DNA of 64,000 nucleotides, taken from NCBI RefSeq assembly GCF_018308945.1, contig NZ_CP070501.1:1922001-1986000 (forward strand). Direction: 5' to 3'. The position numbers and the translations under genes were made by a program. The DNA comes from Agrococcus sp. Marseille-Q4369 (GTDB lineage: Bacteria > Actinomycetota > Actinomycetes > Actinomycetales > Microbacteriaceae). Under the pieces are notes generated by a model. That model was not told where the DNA came from. It saw only the letters and a list, made by a program, of their open reading frames with translations, and did not search any database. This document shows, piece after piece, positions 46,269-56,535 of this stretch (its first letter is position 1; every line of letters begins with the position of its first letter).

Positions 46269-46876
46269 GGGTTCCAGCTCTCGACCGGCGGCACGACCTC
46301 CACGAGCCGCGAGCGCTGCTCGAGCCACGGCCTGCCGTCGAGCTCGAGCCCGATGGGGCGGGCGCTGCCGACGACGGCCTCGGCGTAGGGCCGGAACGCC
46401 GCGATGCCCTGGGGCGGGAGCGGGCCGAGCGAGACGATCACCGAGCCGCCCTCCCGCACCGCGAGCCACTGCACGAGCGAGTACGGCTCGCCGGCGCGCT
46501 CGGCGAGCACCTGCATGCGCAGCGCCTCGCCGAGGCCCGCGAGCTCGACGACGTCGAAGCGGGGCGGGAGCGTCGCGGGGGGCTCGAGGATCGTGCGCTG
46601 CACCTCGTCCGGCAGCGCTCCCTCGATCACGTCGAAGCGCAGCACCGCGAGCGCGCTCAGCTGCGGCGAGCGCACGGCGAGCGTGTAGGTCGCGGTCGGG
46701 GCGACGCCGCCGCGCACGGCGTCGAGCCAGCGCACGACGCCCGCGCGGTCGTCGAGCAGCCCGGGGTCGTGCGCGCCGAGGCGCTCGAGCTCGGCCTGCG
46801 CCCAGCCGGGGAAGGGCTCCTCGCGCGGCACCTCGACGGTCAGCGTCGGGTCGAAGTCGACTTCGATGCCGTGCAT
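46265..46876 (-). CDS. Hypothetical protein, paralogue of its upstream neighbour
   Basis: A 203-residue soluble protein from ATG 46876, sharing one base with the preceding TGA. VVRWLDAVRGGVAPTATYTL and the C-terminal GIAAFRPYAEAVVGSARPIG align by eye with IVRWLERRDVALDGESSATT and the end region of the gene upstream. The two look like a duplicated LpqN/Mtc28-like or immunity-type fold. It is encoded mid-operon with WXG100-type proteins, so a chaperone or immunity role is possible. Confidence 0.65.
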   Translation of the reverse strand: MHGIEVDFDPTLTVEVPREEPFPGWAQAELERLGAHDPGLLDDRAGVVRWLDAVRGGVAPTATYTLAVRSPQLSALAVLRFDVIEGALPDEVQRTILEPPATLPPRFDVVELAGLGEALRMQVLAERAGEPYSLVQWLAVREGGSVIVSLGPLPPQGIAAFRPYAEAVVGSARPIGLELDGRPWLEQRSRLVEVVPPVESWNP

Positions 46877-47484
46877 CAGGGCTCCCAGGCGAAGGTCGCG
46901 ACGTGCGCGTCGATGAGCGCGATCCACTGCTCGAGCACCTCGTCGTCGGCGGGCAGGTCGGTCGGATGCGTGATGACGGCCGTGAGCTGCAGGGCACGGC
47001 GCCGCCCGGTGCCCGGCACGGCGATGAGGTAGACGATCGAGGTCGTCGCGCTCGACTCGCCGTCGAGCGCGACGTCGCGGCGCTCGAGCCAGCGGACGAT
47101 GGCGCCCTTGTCGTCGAGCGGCTTCGCGCCCTTGCGGCGGATGGCGTCGATGACGACCTCGCGCACCGGCGCGTCGGGCGTGCTGACGCGCTCGACCGCG
47201 GTGATCGTCGCGGGGAGGAAGAGCGACTGGGGCGTCCCCTCGCCGGGCATCATGATGAGGATCGCGCGCTGCTCGCGCAGCTGGCTGAAGGCGGTCGCGG
47301 CGTGCCGGCGGAGCTGCACGAGCAGGTCCGGTCGGCCGGCCGTCGCGAGCCGCTTCGCGGCTGCGCCGAGGAGCTCCTCCTGCGTCTGCTCATCGGGCCG
47401 GTGCGAGGTCCAGCCCTGTGGCAGCAGCATGCGGAACGCGGGCACCTTGCCGTCGCCGCGCAGCAGCGTGCGCAGATCACTCAT
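46876..47484 (-). CDS. Hypothetical protein of the WXG100-type operon (LpqN-like)
   Basis: A 202-residue protein starting ATG 47484. FRMLLPQGWTSHRPDEQTQEEL at the N-terminus, then RAILIMMPGEGTPQSLFLPA and VYLIAVPGTGRRRALQLTAV, and a closing DDEVLEQWIALIDAHVATFA. The PxGW start and late hydrophobic helix are typical of the PsbP/LpqN-like fold often coded beside type VII secretion substrates. No signal peptide is evident. Function is inferred only from context. Confidence 0.65.
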   Translation of the reverse strand: MSDLRTLLRGDGKVPAFRMLLPQGWTSHRPDEQTQEELLGAAAKRLATAGRPDLLVQLRRHAATAFSQLREQRAILIMMPGEGTPQSLFLPATITAVERVSTPDAPVREVVIDAIRRKGAKPLDDKGAIVRWLERRDVALDGESSATTSIVYLIAVPGTGRRRALQLTAVITHPTDLPADDEVLEQWIALIDAHVATFAWEP

Positions 47485-47514
47485 CCGGCCACCTCCGCGG
47501 CCAGGCTATCGGGG

Positions 47515-48759
47515 TCAATACGTCGGCCAGCGCAGCTGCTCGTAGGTGCCAGGGATGCCGGTGAAGAGGCCGACCGTGTCGCGCACGACGCCGGGGAGGA
47601 CGCCGAAGTAGTTGCCCATCGTGTCGCCGATGTGCGCCAGGGTCCACGGCAGGTGGTCGATGCTGCCGAGCGCCTCCCACGTGTCGTCGCCGTGCGTCGA
47701 CAGGAACTCCCCGACGATCTCGAAGCTCTCGCCGGCCAGGTACCCGGCCTCGGGCGCGAGGCCGCGCATGTTGGCGACCCAGGCCTTCGGGTTCAACCCG
47801 GAACCGGTCGCCGACAGGCTCCAGCGCGCCGCGTCGTCGCCGAACGACATGCCGCCCGACATGCCGACCCAGCTCTTCATGCCGGTCTTGAAGCCGCCCG
47901 AGGCGAAGTCGCCGAGCGAGCCGATCGGCAGCACGCCGACGATCGCGAAGCCGAGGTCCCAGCCGCTCGCGTCGCCGCGCGCGAACTGGTAGATCGTCAG
48001 GCCGAGCGCGACGACGCCCACGATGAGCGCGAGGAGGCCGACGATCGGGCCGCCGACGATGAGCGCGAGCGCGGCGAGCACGAGCCCGGCGACCGAGAGC
48101 ACGGTCTGCACGAACTCGACGAGCCCGTCGAGGTTGTCGAGCCAGCTGTCCTCGAGGCCCTTGCCGTTCTGCGTCTCGATGCCCTTGTACGCATCCTCGA
48201 ACTCGCCCCACCACGTGTCGTAGGCGGTGTCGTAGTCCTTCGCCTCGGCCTCCCAGTTCTCGTACGCGGTGTCCTTCGCCTGCCGCGCCGTCTCGACGGC
48301 GGTCTCCTTGGCCGACTCCGCCTGCGAACGCGCGGTCGGATCGTCGGCGTCCTCGCCCGTCGGGTAGGCGACCGGCACCGCGAGCGCGTCGTGGTAGGCC
48401 TCGAGCTTCGTCTCGTAGATGCCCCAGAGCCGCTCGCACTCGGGCACGATGCGCTTCATGGTCGACTGGGCGGTCGACAGGGCGGTGCCGTAGTCGCGCA
48501 CGTACGGGCCGACGCGCATGTAGAATGTGCCGGCCTTGTCGAGCTCCTGATAGACCTCCTTCGAGACCTCCGTGAGCTTGTCGACCCACTGGCCCTCCTG
48601 CTCGGCGCCATCGGTGACGAGCGTCTCCATCGTCGAGGCGGCGAGGGTCATCTTGACGCCGAGGCTCACGATGTCGCTGCCGCGCTGCCAGATGTCGGAC
48701 GCGTTGCCCTCCAGCACGTGGATGTCGTGCTTCCCGGGGGACTGCTCCATCGCGGCCAC
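47515..48759 (-). CDS. Type VII secretion-like large protein with central membrane region
   Basis: A 414-residue protein. GTG 48759 shares a base with the upstream TAG and has GAGGAG five bases before it. Residues about 1-180 are alpha-helical and T7SS-signal-like (HDIHVLEGNASDIWQRGSDI, STAQSTMKRIVPECERLWGI). Residues about 205-260 contain two adjacent membrane helices (VQTVLSVAGLVLAALALIVG, LLALIVGVVALGLTIYQFA). The C-terminal 150 residues (FASGGFKTGMKSW ... GVVRDTVGLFTGIP) could be an effector or structural domain and match no toxin I can name. It follows a WXG100-like gene, as LXG/WXG effectors do. Confidence 0.7.
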   Translation of the reverse strand: MAAMEQSPGKHDIHVLEGNASDIWQRGSDIVSLGVKMTLAASTMETLVTDGAEQEGQWVDKLTEVSKEVYQELDKAGTFYMRVGPYVRDYGTALSTAQSTMKRIVPECERLWGIYETKLEAYHDALAVPVAYPTGEDADDPTARSQAESAKETAVETARQAKDTAYENWEAEAKDYDTAYDTWWGEFEDAYKGIETQNGKGLEDSWLDNLDGLVEFVQTVLSVAGLVLAALALIVGGPIVGLLALIVGVVALGLTIYQFARGDASGWDLGFAIVGVLPIGSLGDFASGGFKTGMKSWVGMSGGMSFGDDAARWSLSATGSGLNPKAWVANMRGLAPEAGYLAGESFEIVGEFLSTHGDDTWEALGSIDHLPWTLAHIGDTMGNYFGVLPGVVRDTVGLFTGIPGTYEQLRWPTY

Positions 48760-49058
48760 TACTGCTCCTCGCTCTGCATGCCCTCGGCGAGCTCCTTGTC
48801 GCCGGTCTGCCATCCCTCGCGCAGCTTCGTCGCGCTCTCCAGCACCGCGTCGAGGCCCTCGCGCAGCTGCTTGCGGCGGTCGTCCCACTGAGACTCGAAG
48901 TCGTGCACGCGGCTCTGGAGCTCGCCGTGCCCGTCGGGGCGGCCGGCGGCTGCGGCGAGGTCCTCGCGGCGCGCGGAGGCCTGCTCGAACTCCTCGATGA
49001 TCTCGGCGACGCGCGACTCGAGCCGCTCGAGCATCGCGTAGTTGACCTTGATGTCCAT
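48759..49058 (-). CDS. WXG100-like (ESX) small helical protein
   Basis: A 99-residue helical hairpin protein: MDIKVNYAMLERLESRVAEI, a turn near GRPDGHGELQ, then VHDFESQWDDRRKQLREGLD. Size and helix-turn-helix form match WXG100 proteins, but the WXG tripeptide is replaced by a different turn. It is the first gene of a five-gene minus-strand operon and is translationally coupled to the large protein that follows. It is probably a secretion partner or chaperone. Confidence 0.65.
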   Translation of the reverse strand: MDIKVNYAMLERLESRVAEIIEEFEQASARREDLAAAAGRPDGHGELQSRVHDFESQWDDRRKQLREGLDAVLESATKLREGWQTGDKELAEGMQSEEQ

Positions 49059-49162
49059 GGGGCTTCCGGGTCGGGGAACGGGGACGCCTCAGACGATAAT
49101 CACTCAGCTCTGAGCCCGCGATGGGGACTACTCCCCGCCGGGCGCCGTGAGCGCGGTCGGGC

Positions 49163-50605
49163 TCAGTCGCGGTCGTCGATCGTCGTGGGCTTCGGGTGCA
49201 CCGGCAGCACGAGCAGCAGGCCCGCGAGCAGCACGAGGATGATGCCGAGGATGCCGAAGCGGGTGTCGCCCGTGAGCGAGACGAAGACGCCGAAGAGGGT
49301 CGCGGTGAGGAAGGAGACCGAGCGGCCCGTCGTGGCGTAGAGCCCGAACATCTCGCCCTCGCGCCCCTCGGGCGTGATGCGGGCCATGAAGCTGCGCGAC
49401 GCCGATTGCACGGGGCCGACGAAGGTCGCGAGCGCGAGCCCGCAGAGCCAGAACATGTGCTTGCCGTCGACGAAGATGACCGCCGATCCCGAGGCCACGA
49501 GCACCGCGAGCGAGATGATGATGACGAGCTTCGGCCCGAAGCGGTCGTCGGCCCAGCCGCCCACGAACGTGCCGATGCCCGCCGTCACGTTCGCGGCGAT
49601 CGCGAAGAGGATGACCTCGGTCGGGCTGAAGCCGAACACCTGCGCCGCGATGATCGCGCCGAAGGTGAAGACGCCCGAGAGCCCGTCGCGGAAGATCGCG
49701 GAGGCGAGCAGGAACAGCAGCGTCTTGGGCGCGCGGCGGCCGATGCGGCCGATCGTGCGGAAGAGGATGCGGTACGACTCGAGGATCCCGACGCGCTTCG
49801 GTGCGGCGCCGGTCGGCGGCACCTCCGGCACGCGCACGAGCAGCGGGATCGCGAAGGCGAGGAACCACACGGCGCTCGCGAGCACCGCGAGGCGGACGTC
49901 GAGGCCGCCGCCGTCGCGGCCCGCGGGCACGTCCAGGATGCCGTTGCCCTCACGGCCCATGTCGAAGATGAACAGCACGAGCAGCAGGCCGAGCAGCACG
50001 ATGCCGCCGACGTAGCCCATGCCCCAGCCGAAGCCCGACGTGCGGCCGAGCGCCTCTTTCGTCGACACCTGGTGGAGCATCGCGTTGTAGTTGACGCTCG
50101 CGAACTCGAAGAAGAGGTTGCCGGCGGCGAGCAGCGCCGCGCCGAGCCAGATGCCGCCCGGCACCGGGGTGACGAAGAACATCCCGAGCATCGCCAGGAT
50201 CGTGAGCCCCGTGTTGACCGCGACCCACAGCTTGCGGCGGCCGCCACCGTCGGAGCGCTGCCCGACGATCGGCGCGAGCAGCGCGACGAGCACGCCGGCG
50301 ATCGCGACGGCCCACGCGACGATCGAGGCGTTGTCGGCGAGCGCGCGCGTGAGCGGGGCGCCGCCGGCCTCGGCGACGTCGGCGTCGACGAAGAGGCTCG
50401 AGGCGAGGTAGGTGCTGAAGATGAACGTCGTGACGACCGCGTTGAACGAGGCGGAGCCCCAGTCCCACAGCGCCCACGCGCGGGCGCGGCGCTTGAGCTC
50501 GCGGCGCGGGACGGGCGCGAGCCCCGCTTGCGACGGCTGCACGAGGTCGTCGGGCGACGGCTTGCGGGTGACGGATGCCTCCATGGGCTCCTGCGAGACG
50601 CTCAT
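49163..50605 (-). CDS. MFS transporter, UMF1 (Atg22-like) family
   Basis: About 480 residues with 12 membrane helices. ALWDWGSASFNAVVTTFIFSTYL is the UMF1 signature in helix 1, SDGGGRRKLW is the family's version of the helix 2-3 loop, and SFMARITPEGREGEMFGLYA is a second conserved stretch. It probably exports or imports small metabolites by ion coupling; the substrate is unknown. ATG 50605 is the longest reasonable start; ATG 50584 has AGGAG upstream and may be the true one. Confidence 0.88.
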   Translation of the reverse strand: MSVSQEPMEASVTRKPSPDDLVQPSQAGLAPVPRRELKRRARAWALWDWGSASFNAVVTTFIFSTYLASSLFVDADVAEAGGAPLTRALADNASIVAWAVAIAGVLVALLAPIVGQRSDGGGRRKLWVAVNTGLTILAMLGMFFVTPVPGGIWLGAALLAAGNLFFEFASVNYNAMLHQVSTKEALGRTSGFGWGMGYVGGIVLLGLLLVLFIFDMGREGNGILDVPAGRDGGGLDVRLAVLASAVWFLAFAIPLLVRVPEVPPTGAAPKRVGILESYRILFRTIGRIGRRAPKTLLFLLASAIFRDGLSGVFTFGAIIAAQVFGFSPTEVILFAIAANVTAGIGTFVGGWADDRFGPKLVIIISLAVLVASGSAVIFVDGKHMFWLCGLALATFVGPVQSASRSFMARITPEGREGEMFGLYATTGRSVSFLTATLFGVFVSLTGDTRFGILGIILVLLAGLLLVLPVHPKPTTIDDRD

Positions 50606-50662
50606 GGGCTGAGCGTATGGCCGCGAGGCGAACGGCGGGTGCCGCGCCACGGTCGCGGTCGA

Positions 50663-50718
50663 GGGTGGTACCGATTCGTCGCCTGGAGCCCGTCCCGAGC
50701 GACCATTCGGTACCACCC
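50663..50718. repeat. Long-loop inverted repeat upstream of the MFS gene
   Basis: Perfect 12-bp arms GGGTGGTACCGA (50663-50674) and complement (50707-50718) enclose 32 bases. The right arm ends four bases before the DUF559 stop. The loop shares GGAGCCCGT/C-type sequence with the loop at 42599. It may terminate the DUF559 transcript. Confidence 0.8.
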
Positions 50719-50721
50719 ACG

Positions 50722-51552
50722 TCAGGCGGCGCCGAGTCGTCGCGCCCGAGCGGCGCGCACTCGCGTCACGAGCGAGCGCCCGCCGTCGCGCAGGTCCGCC
50801 TTCGTCGCCCGGATCACGATCCAGCCGAGTGCCTCGAGTCGCTCCTGGCGCCGGATGTCCTTCGCCCACCGCGCGCTGTCGGTGCGGTGGTGGTCACCCT
50901 CGTACTCGATCGCGATCCGCAGCTCGGGGTAGGCGAGGTCGAGCTCGGCGACGAGCCCGCCCTCGTGCCAGACCTGGTGCTGCACGACCGGCTCCGGCAG
51001 CCCTGCCGCGACGATCGCCAGGCGCGAGCGCGACTCACGGGGCGAGTCGACGCCGAGCCGCCCAGCCGCGATCGCGGCGAGCAGCGCGGCGGCGCCGGGC
51101 GCGCGCCGGTACTGCTCGACCGCCGCCGAGAGCTCGTCGAGCGTCGCGTATGGCCGCTCGAAGCGCAGGTCGCGGTAGCGCTGGGAGGGCGTGACGAGCG
51201 CATCCACGAGCATCACGAGCTGCTCGTGCTCGGCGCTCCGACCCATCGTCACGAAGGCGCCGATCGGCCCGAGCGTCGGCAGCCCGTCGATCTCGCCGAC
51301 GCTGAGCCTCGAGCTGGCGAACTGCAGGGATCGCACCCCAGCGGCTCGAGTCCGCGCCATGCCGTCGGGCACGCCGATGACGAGCGGCTCGCCGAGCTCC
51401 CACGCCGGATCGACCGGCAGCCCCCACAGCCGAGCCGCAGCGCCGCTGCGGTCGAGAAGGCGCCGCTCGCGAGCGGCTCGGGCAGCGGTGCGGGACGCGG
51501 CATGCGTGCATGGTGCGCCGTCCCGGGTGCCGACGCAGACGCATCCGCCCAC
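50722..51552 (-). CDS. DUF559 (restriction-endonuclease-like) protein, start uncertain
   Basis: The C-terminal 110 residues (LVAELDLAYPELRIAIEYEG DHHRT, then RRQERLEALGWIVIRAT) are the DUF559 nuclease-like domain with D-E-x-K-type residues. The middle (AAARLWGLPVDPAWELGEPL) matches the linker of actinobacterial DUF559 proteins. These usually start with an AbiEi-like winged helix of about 60 residues, which is missing or decayed; the frame upstream contains only GTG 51552 and ATG 51362 as candidates. The gene may be truncated at its 5' end. Function of this family is uncertain. Confidence 0.7.
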   Translation of the reverse strand: MGGCVCVGTRDGAPCTHAASRTAARAARERRLLDRSGAAARLWGLPVDPAWELGEPLVIGVPDGMARTRAAGVRSLQFASSRLSVGEIDGLPTLGPIGAFVTMGRSAEHEQLVMLVDALVTPSQRYRDLRFERPYATLDELSAAVEQYRRAPGAAALLAAIAAGRLGVDSPRESRSRLAIVAAGLPEPVVQHQVWHEGGLVAELDLAYPELRIAIEYEGDHHRTDSARWAKDIRRQERLEALGWIVIRATKADLRDGGRSLVTRVRAARARRLGAA

Positions 51553-51568
51553 CGGTGTGGAGAGCGCG

Positions 51569-52258
51569 TCAGGCGGCGAGCGAGATGAGCAGCGACGCGA
51601 AGACGGCGATGATGACCGTGCTGTAGGCGAAGCCGACGATCGACTGCACCGTGACGAGGCGCCGAGCCGGCCGGGTGGTGAGGGCGACGTCGGCCGATGA
51701 GAACGTCGCGGAGAGCTGCACCGAGAGGTAGACGAAGTCGGAGAAGTCGCGCTCCTCCTCGCCGGGGAACTCGAGCCCGCCGCGCTCTGCCCAGCCGCGC
51801 ATGTGCTCGACGGCGAACACCGCGACGAGCAGCACCCACGTGCCCCCGACACCCAGCACGCACGACGCGATGAGCCAGAGGTCGATCGAGTCGCCGCTCG
51901 TCGCGAGCAGCACGACCGAGATGACCCCGACCACGACGATGAGCACCGCCCACGACGTCGGCCCGCCGCCGTAGAGCACGCGCACGATCGCGCTCAGCTC
52001 CTCCGAGCGGCGCAGCCGCGCGCGGAGCCGATCGCCCGAGAGCGAGCGGAAGGCGAGGTGCGAGAGCCACAGGAACGCCGGCCCGTAGGCGCCGAACGCG
52101 AGCGTCAGCACGCTCGCGAGCGACGACCGCATCGAGAGGTCGACGCCGCCGAGCGCGCTCATGCCGAGCACCGCGAGCGCGGCGGAGGCGCCCGCGATGA
52201 GCGACGCCAGGGTGTGCCGGGTGCTCTCGCGGTGGAGCCGCCGATTGCCTCTCGCCAC
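51569..52258 (-). CDS. DUF1345 membrane protein
   Basis: A 229-residue protein with about five membrane helices ([92 protein letters not shown]). [26 protein letters not shown] is the DUF1345 signature just before the last helix, which resembles the pore region of two-helix ion channels. GTG 52258 is used because an extension would run into the dnaK promoter. Function unknown. Confidence 0.8.
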   Translation of the reverse strand: MARGNRRLHRESTRHTLASLIAGASAALAVLGMSALGGVDLSMRSSLASVLTLAFGAYGPAFLWLSHLAFRSLSGDRLRARLRRSEELSAIVRVLYGGGPTSWAVLIVVVGVISVVLLATSGDSIDLWLIASCVLGVGGTWVLLVAVFAVEHMRGWAERGGLEFPGEEERDFSDFVYLSVQLSATFSSADVALTTRPARRLVTVQSIVGFAYSTVIIAVFASLLISLAA

Positions 52259-52314
52259 GGCGTCAACGCTACCCGCGAGCGGCGAGACTCTCGGCCGATG
52301 CACAGGTGCGAAAG

Positions 52315-52363
52315 TTGACACGGTTCGACTCAAGATGAGAAAATTGAGCCATTGCGACTCAAG
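52315..52363 (+). promoter_or_regulatory. dnaK operon promoter with HspR boxes
   Basis: TTGACA (52315-52320), 18 bases, GAAAAT (52339-52344). ATTGAGC-N7-ACTCAAG (52343-52363) is a HAIR element with two mismatches in its left arm, and an additional half site ACTCAAG lies at 52328-52334 inside the promoter spacer. HspR from the last gene of the operon would bind here. A leader of about 140 bases precedes the dnaK ribosome site AGGAGG. Confidence 0.85.
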
Positions 52364-52461
52364 TCAGCAGCGCCCGCCGGGCGCGGTCGCAGCCGGGGTT
52401 CCGGGAGACGGACTCACCGCCATGCACGTCGGCGGGCTCGTCTGCCGGAATCAGGCAATGA

Positions 52462-54354
<1,893 letters not shown>

Positions 54355-54356
54355 TC

Positions 54357-55025
54357 ATGACGGGTCACGAGGACGACAAGCGCGACGAGACCGAGGGCCG
54401 CGAAGAGCCCAGGGTGCACGACAAGCGCCGCATCGACCCCGTGACGGGGGAGCCCCGCGAGGCGGCAGCCGACGCTGCCGCCTCCGGGGCCGCCCCGTCG
54501 GAGGGCGCGGCGCCCGAGGGTGCCGCGAGCGACGACATGAGCGAGGCCGACCGCGCCCTGCTCGCGGGCGAGGCCGCGGCCATCGAGGCGGAGCGCGCGG
54601 CGCTGCAGGCGAAGTCCGAGCAGCAGCAGGACGAGCTCGCGCGGCTCAAGGCCGAGTACGTCAACTACCGCAGCCGCACCGAGCGGGAGCGCGCGGGCGA
54701 CCGCGACGCGACCATCGCATCCGTCATCGCCTCGATGCTGCCGGCGCTCGACGACCTCGATCTCGCCGACAAGCACGGCGATCTCGTCGAGGGCCCGCTC
54801 GCGATCGTGGCGCAGAAGCTGCGCGCCTCGTTCGAGCAGCTCGGCGTCGTGAAGCTCGGCGAGGTCGGCGAGGCGTTCGACATCGACAAGCACGAGGCCG
54901 TCGCCCAGCTGCCGAACCCGGAGGTGACCGAGATGGTCGTCGCCGACGTCGTGCAGGCGGGCTACCGCGTGGGCGACCGCGTGCTGCGCGCGGCCAAGGT
55001 CGCGGTGTTCGTCCCGGCGGAGTGA
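54357..55025 (+). CDS. grpE: Nucleotide exchange factor GrpE
   Basis: A 222-residue protein two bases after dnaK. A long acidic/Ala-rich N-terminus (about 60 residues) leads into the coiled-coil helix (ALQAKSEQQQDELARLKAEY, VNYRSRTERER) and the beta-wing domain (GEAFDIDKHEAVAQLPNPEV, VLRAAKVAVFVPAE). It exchanges ADP for ATP on DnaK. Length is normal for actinobacteria. Confidence 0.97.
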   Translation: MTGHEDDKRDETEGREEPRVHDKRRIDPVTGEPREAAADAAASGAAPSEGAAPEGAASDDMSEADRALLAGEAAAIEAERAALQAKSEQQQDELARLKAEYVNYRSRTERERAGDRDATIASVIASMLPALDDLDLADKHGDLVEGPLAIVAQKLRASFEQLGVVKLGEVGEAFDIDKHEAVAQLPNPEVTEMVVADVVQAGYRVGDRVLRAAKVAVFVPAE

Positions 55026-55079
55026 TGCCGGCGCGAGAGGGGAGCGGCGTGAGCCGCGGGTGGCCGAGGGAGGTGGAAC

Positions 55080-56045
55080 ATGGCTAGCAACGACTGGTTC
55101 GACAAGGACTTCTACGCCGTGCTCGGCGTGCCCAAGGACGTCTCCGAGGCCGACCTCAAGAAGACCTACCGGAAGCTCGCGCGGCAGTACCACCCGGACT
55201 CCAACCCGGGTGACGCATCCGCCGAGGCGAAGTTCAAGGAGATCTCCGAGGCGCACGCCGTGCTCTCGGACCCGAAGCAGCGGCAGGAGTACGACGCCGT
55301 CCGCGCGATGGCGGGCGGCAGGCCGCGCTTCGCGCCCGGCGGCTCCGGCGGCTTCGAGGACATCTTCGGCGGCTTCGGCGGCGGTGGCGGCGGCCCGCGC
55401 GTGCAGTACTCGCAAGGCGACTTCGAGGACCTGCTCGGCGGCATGTTCGGCGGCCAGAGCGGGTTCGGCGGGGGCTTCGGTGCCCGTCGGCCCGCGAAGG
55501 GCCGCGACGTCACCGCGCGCGCGGCGCTCGACTTCACCTCGGCGGTGCAGGGCGACACGCTCAAGCTCACCGTCGGCGGGAAGACCATGACCGTCAAGAT
55601 CCCGGCGGGCGTGCACGACGGGCAGAAGATCAAGCTGCGCGGCAAGGGCGACCCCTCGCCCTCCGGCGGCGAGCCGGGCGACCTCATCCTCACGGTGCAG
55701 GTGCGCCCGCACCCGGTCTTCACGATGGACGGCCTCAACCTGCGCGTCGACGTGCCGGTGACGTTCGCCGAGGCGGCGCTCGGCGCGACGATCGAGGTGC
55801 CGACGCTCGGCGGCAACCCCGTGCGGCTCAAGGTCGCCCCCGGCACCCCCTCGGGTCGCGTGCTGCGCGTGAAGGGGCGCGGCGTCGCCGGCAAGCAGGG
55901 CACGGGCGATCTGCTCGCGACCATCCAGGTCGTGGTGCCGAGCCACCTCACGAAGGCGCAGGTCGAGCACCTCGAGGCGTTCGTCGAGGCGGGCCCGAAG
56001 GAGTCGCCGCGCGCCGAGCTGCTCGCGAAGGCGAAGGCGTCGTGA
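55080..56045 (+). CDS. dnaJ: DnaJ-type co-chaperone without zinc finger (CbpA-like)
   Basis: A 321-residue J protein. The J domain (residues 5-75) has HPD at 38-40 in RQYHPDSNPG. A Gly/Phe-rich region follows (GGFEDIFGGFGGGGGGP), then directly the two beta-barrel substrate domains (ARAALDFTSAVQGDTLKLTV, VDVPVTFAEAALGATIEVPT). The four CxxCxGxG zinc motifs of type A DnaJ are absent, as is usual for the DnaJ1/CbpA form coded in actinobacterial dnaK operons. GGGAGG precedes ATG 55080. Confidence 0.96.
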   Translation: MASNDWFDKDFYAVLGVPKDVSEADLKKTYRKLARQYHPDSNPGDASAEAKFKEISEAHAVLSDPKQRQEYDAVRAMAGGRPRFAPGGSGGFEDIFGGFGGGGGGPRVQYSQGDFEDLLGGMFGGQSGFGGGFGARRPAKGRDVTARAALDFTSAVQGDTLKLTVGGKTMTVKIPAGVHDGQKIKLRGKGDPSPSGGEPGDLILTVQVRPHPVFTMDGLNLRVDVPVTFAEAALGATIEVPTLGGNPVRLKVAPGTPSGRVLRVKGRGVAGKQGTGDLLATIQVVVPSHLTKAQVEHLEAFVEAGPKESPRAELLAKAKAS

Positions 56046-56479
56046 TGCGTGCAGCGCCGTCGGGCCTCGACGAGACGTCGCCGATCTTCTCGATCGCGGC
56101 GGCCGCCGAGCTCGCCGGCCTGCACGCGCAGACGCTGCGCCAGTACGACCGGCTCGGGCTCGTCGAGCCCGCCCGCACCGCGCGCAACACGCGCCGCTAC
56201 TCGATGCGCGACGTCGGGCGGCTCAAGCAGGTGCAGCTGCTCTCGAGCGAGGGCGTCTCGCTCGAGGGCATCCGCCGCATCCTCGCGATGAGCGACGAGA
56301 ACCGCGAGCTGCGCGCGCGGGTGCGGGAGCTCGAGGCGGCACTGGCGGATGCGGTGATGCAGCAGCAGGGACGCCGCGTGTTCGCGGCGGGCTCGGCGGG
56401 CATCACGACGCTCCGCGCGGGCGCACGCCCCTCGAAGCCCGGCTCCGTCGTGCTCTGGGGCACGCAGCCGCGCGACTGA
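56045..56479 (+). CDS. hspR: Heat-shock repressor HspR (MerR family)
   Basis: A 144-residue MerR-type regulator. FSIAAAAELAGLHAQTLRQYDRLGLV is the winged-helix motif, ARNTRRYSMRDVGRLKQVQL the wing, and EGIRRILAMSDENRELRARV the coiled-coil dimer helix. HspR with DnaK represses HAIR-bearing promoters; such boxes precede dnaK (52343) and the Clp ATPase (14759). ATG 56045 shares a base with the dnaJ stop; GTG 56042 is an alternative. Confidence 0.96.
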   Translation: MRAAPSGLDETSPIFSIAAAAELAGLHAQTLRQYDRLGLVEPARTARNTRRYSMRDVGRLKQVQLLSSEGVSLEGIRRILAMSDENRELRARVRELEAALADAVMQQQGRRVFAAGSAGITTLRAGARPSKPGSVVLWGTQPRD

Positions 56480-56535
56480 GCGGCAACCCCGGGTCGGTCG
56501 CGCCGCCGCAGCCGACGCATCGAGACACCGATGCG

